Both the position numbers and the translations under genes were made by a program. From an uncultured Sutterella sp. (GTDB lineage: Bacteria; Pseudomonadota; Gammaproteobacteria; Burkholderiales; Burkholderiaceae_F): 7,348 bases of DNA. The stretch covers positions 1 through 7,348 of the forward strand of contig CAAEPH010000044.1 of assembly GCA_900757865.1 (NCBI GenBank). Direction: 5' to 3'. Each line of letters starts with the position of its first letter. Positions within the stretch are counted from its first letter, which is position 1. Under the pieces are notes generated by a model that worked only from the letters and a program-made list of their open reading frames with translations, had not been told where the DNA came from and made no database searches. Positions 6,872 to 7,348 of the stretch are shown here, piece by piece.

Positions 6872-6900
6872 TTGTCAGACGACGTATAGTTGTTTGACAA
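6872..6900 (+). other. Hairpin in the pre-tRNA 5' leader
   Basis: Bases 6872-6880 (TTGTCAGAC) can pair with 6892-6900 (GTTTGACAA) in nine pairs, one of them G-U, around an 11-base loop. It would form at or very near the 5' end of the transcript and leaves 13 unpaired bases before the mature tRNA. RNase P would remove the leader. A TTGACA hexamer at 6894-6899 lies in the right arm but has no -10 partner, so I do not read it as a promoter. Confidence 0.45.
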
Positions 6901-6913
6901 TCGACAGAATTAC

Positions 6914-6990
<77 letters not shown>

Positions 6991-7022
6991 ATTTTCTTGA
7001 GGTGGTTAATCTTGAGAAAAGG

Positions 7023-7057
7023 AAGTTTGATACGAAAGTGTCAAACTTTTTATTTTT
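7023..7057 (+). terminator. Rho-independent terminator of tRNA-fMet
   Basis: An 11-bp stem (7023-7033 with 7038-7048, one G-U) is capped by a GAAA tetraloop and followed by TTTATTTTT. It lies 33 bases after the tRNA CCA end and separates the tRNA unit from the rRNA promoter that follows. Confidence 0.93.
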
Positions 7058-7097
7058 CCTTCTGTTGAAGGATGAGTAATCACTGATTTACGTGATG

Positions 7098-7133
7098 CGA
7101 AGATTTAGAGCTTGACAAAAGAATAAATCTTCG
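7098..7133. repeat. 10-bp perfect inverted repeat around the rRNA promoter -35 box (possible operator)
   Basis: CGAAGATTTA (7098-7107) and TAAATCTTCG (7124-7133) are exact inverted copies separated by 16 bases. The TTGACA -35 box lies at the centre, and the right arm ends one base before the -10 box. As it lies upstream of the expected transcription start, a DNA-level role such as a protein-binding site is more likely than an RNA hairpin. The binding protein is unknown. Confidence 0.55.
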
Positions 7134-7140
7134 GCATAAT
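7112..7140 (+). promoter_or_regulatory. rRNA operon promoter
   Basis: TTGACA (7112-7117, perfect -35) is followed by exactly 17 bases and CATAAT (7135-7140, five of six matches to TATAAT). Transcription should start near 7147. The downstream boxB-like hairpin, boxA and pre-16S leader show that it drives an rRNA operon. The bases just after the -10 box (TCTCATTC) are not notably G/C-rich, unlike the stringently controlled E. coli rrn P1 discriminators. Confidence 0.88.
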
Positions 7141-7153
7141 TCTCATTCTTCGC

Positions 7154-7190
7154 TTGACGCACTAGCGTCAAAAGAAATGTTCTTTAAAAA
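7154..7190 (+). promoter_or_regulatory. rRNA antitermination site: boxB-like hairpin and boxA
   Basis: A perfect 7-bp hairpin with a 4-base loop (TTGACGC-ACTA-GCGTCAA, 7154-7171) is followed by TGTTCTTTAAAAA (7178-7190), which matches the rrn boxA (E. coli TGCTCTTTAACA). In proteobacterial rRNA leaders this element loads NusB/NusE and other Nus factors, which let RNA polymerase read through Rho-dependent stops in the rRNA genes. Position right after the promoter and before 16S is as expected. Confidence 0.85.
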
Positions 7191-7341
7191 CTGAATTCAA
7201 CGAACCGATAAGTGTGAACATCGAGCACGAGAGGGAATAAACCTCAAAGATACTTGAAGTTCGCACTTTGAAGGAAAGCCGAAAGACGAAAAACATTGTT
7301 TTTCTCTTTCAATTCCGGCGAAGAGCGACAAAACAGAGATT
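7191..7341 (+). other. Pre-16S rRNA leader with two hairpins
   Basis: The start resembles betaproteobacterial leaders (CGATAAGTGTG after boxA). Bases 7210-7219 pair with 7259-7268 in ten pairs (one G-U), enclosing a small GAGG/CCTC hairpin (7231-7234 with 7242-7245). A second hairpin pairs 7288-7294 with 7298-7304 and continues as 7281-7286 with 7305-7310 past one bulged C. Part of this leader would normally pair with sequence downstream of 16S to make the RNase III processing stem; that partner lies outside the window. Confidence 0.7.
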
Positions 7342-7348
7342 AAACTCA
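7342..7348 (+). rRNA. First bases of 16S rRNA (5' end, partial)
   Basis: The last seven bases, AAACTCA, line up with the mature 5' end of E. coli 16S (AAATTGA, immediately before AGAGTTTGATC). The call rests on the promoter, boxA and leader in front of it, because the window ends before any diagnostic 16S sequence. Confidence 0.55.

Overview
The window looks like ordinary chromosome from a proteobacterium, most likely a betaproteobacterium of the Burkholderiales with a moderate base composition (by eye a little under 50% GC). Three things suggest this. There is an aat/bpt/pyrD cluster, an arrangement I recall from Burkholderiales. The pre-16S leader has a boxA and following bases like those of betaproteobacterial rRNA leaders. 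The initiator tRNA is close to the E. coli form. Placement below class level is a guess. I see no transposase, integrase, CRISPR array or phage gene.

Layout. Positions 1-153 (+) hold the last 50 codons of a gene that looks like an S11 serine peptidase (PBP7/PbpG type). A hairpin terminator at 181-217 separates it from a convergent minus-strand block. That block is an IclR-family regulator (230-988) preceded by a large membrane iron-sulfur oxidoreductase of the heterodisulfide-reductase (HdrD/FadF/EMO-like) type (988-3006). The two genes share one base (TAATG) and should be translationally coupled. Upstream of them lie thpR (3212-3721), class 2 pyrD (3810-4871) and a 558-residue protein (4923-6599), all on the minus strand. 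Hairpins with T-tracts lie after thpR and after pyrD, so this stretch reads aat-bpt -> pyrD -| thpR -|.

Positions 6836-7348 are a stable-RNA region on the plus strand. It holds a promoter, a leader hairpin, initiator tRNA-fMet(CAT) with encoded CCA (6914-6990), a strong terminator, then a new promoter with perfect 17-bp spacing, a boxB-like hairpin, boxA, and the pre-16S leader. The window ends within the first bases of 16S rRNA.

The most notable gene is the 558-residue protein. It is a single uninterrupted reading frame joining a leucyl/phenylalanyl-tRNA-protein transferase (Aat) to an ATE1-like aspartate/glutamate leucyltransferase (Bpt). These are the two tRNA-dependent enzymes that mark proteins for the bacterial Leu/N-degron pathway (recognised by ClpS and degraded by ClpAP), and they are normally separate polypeptides. 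Other points worth attention are a 10-bp perfect inverted repeat centred on the -35 box of the rRNA promoter, a terminator pressed against the thpR ribosome-binding site, and a regulator translated from the end of its probable target operon.
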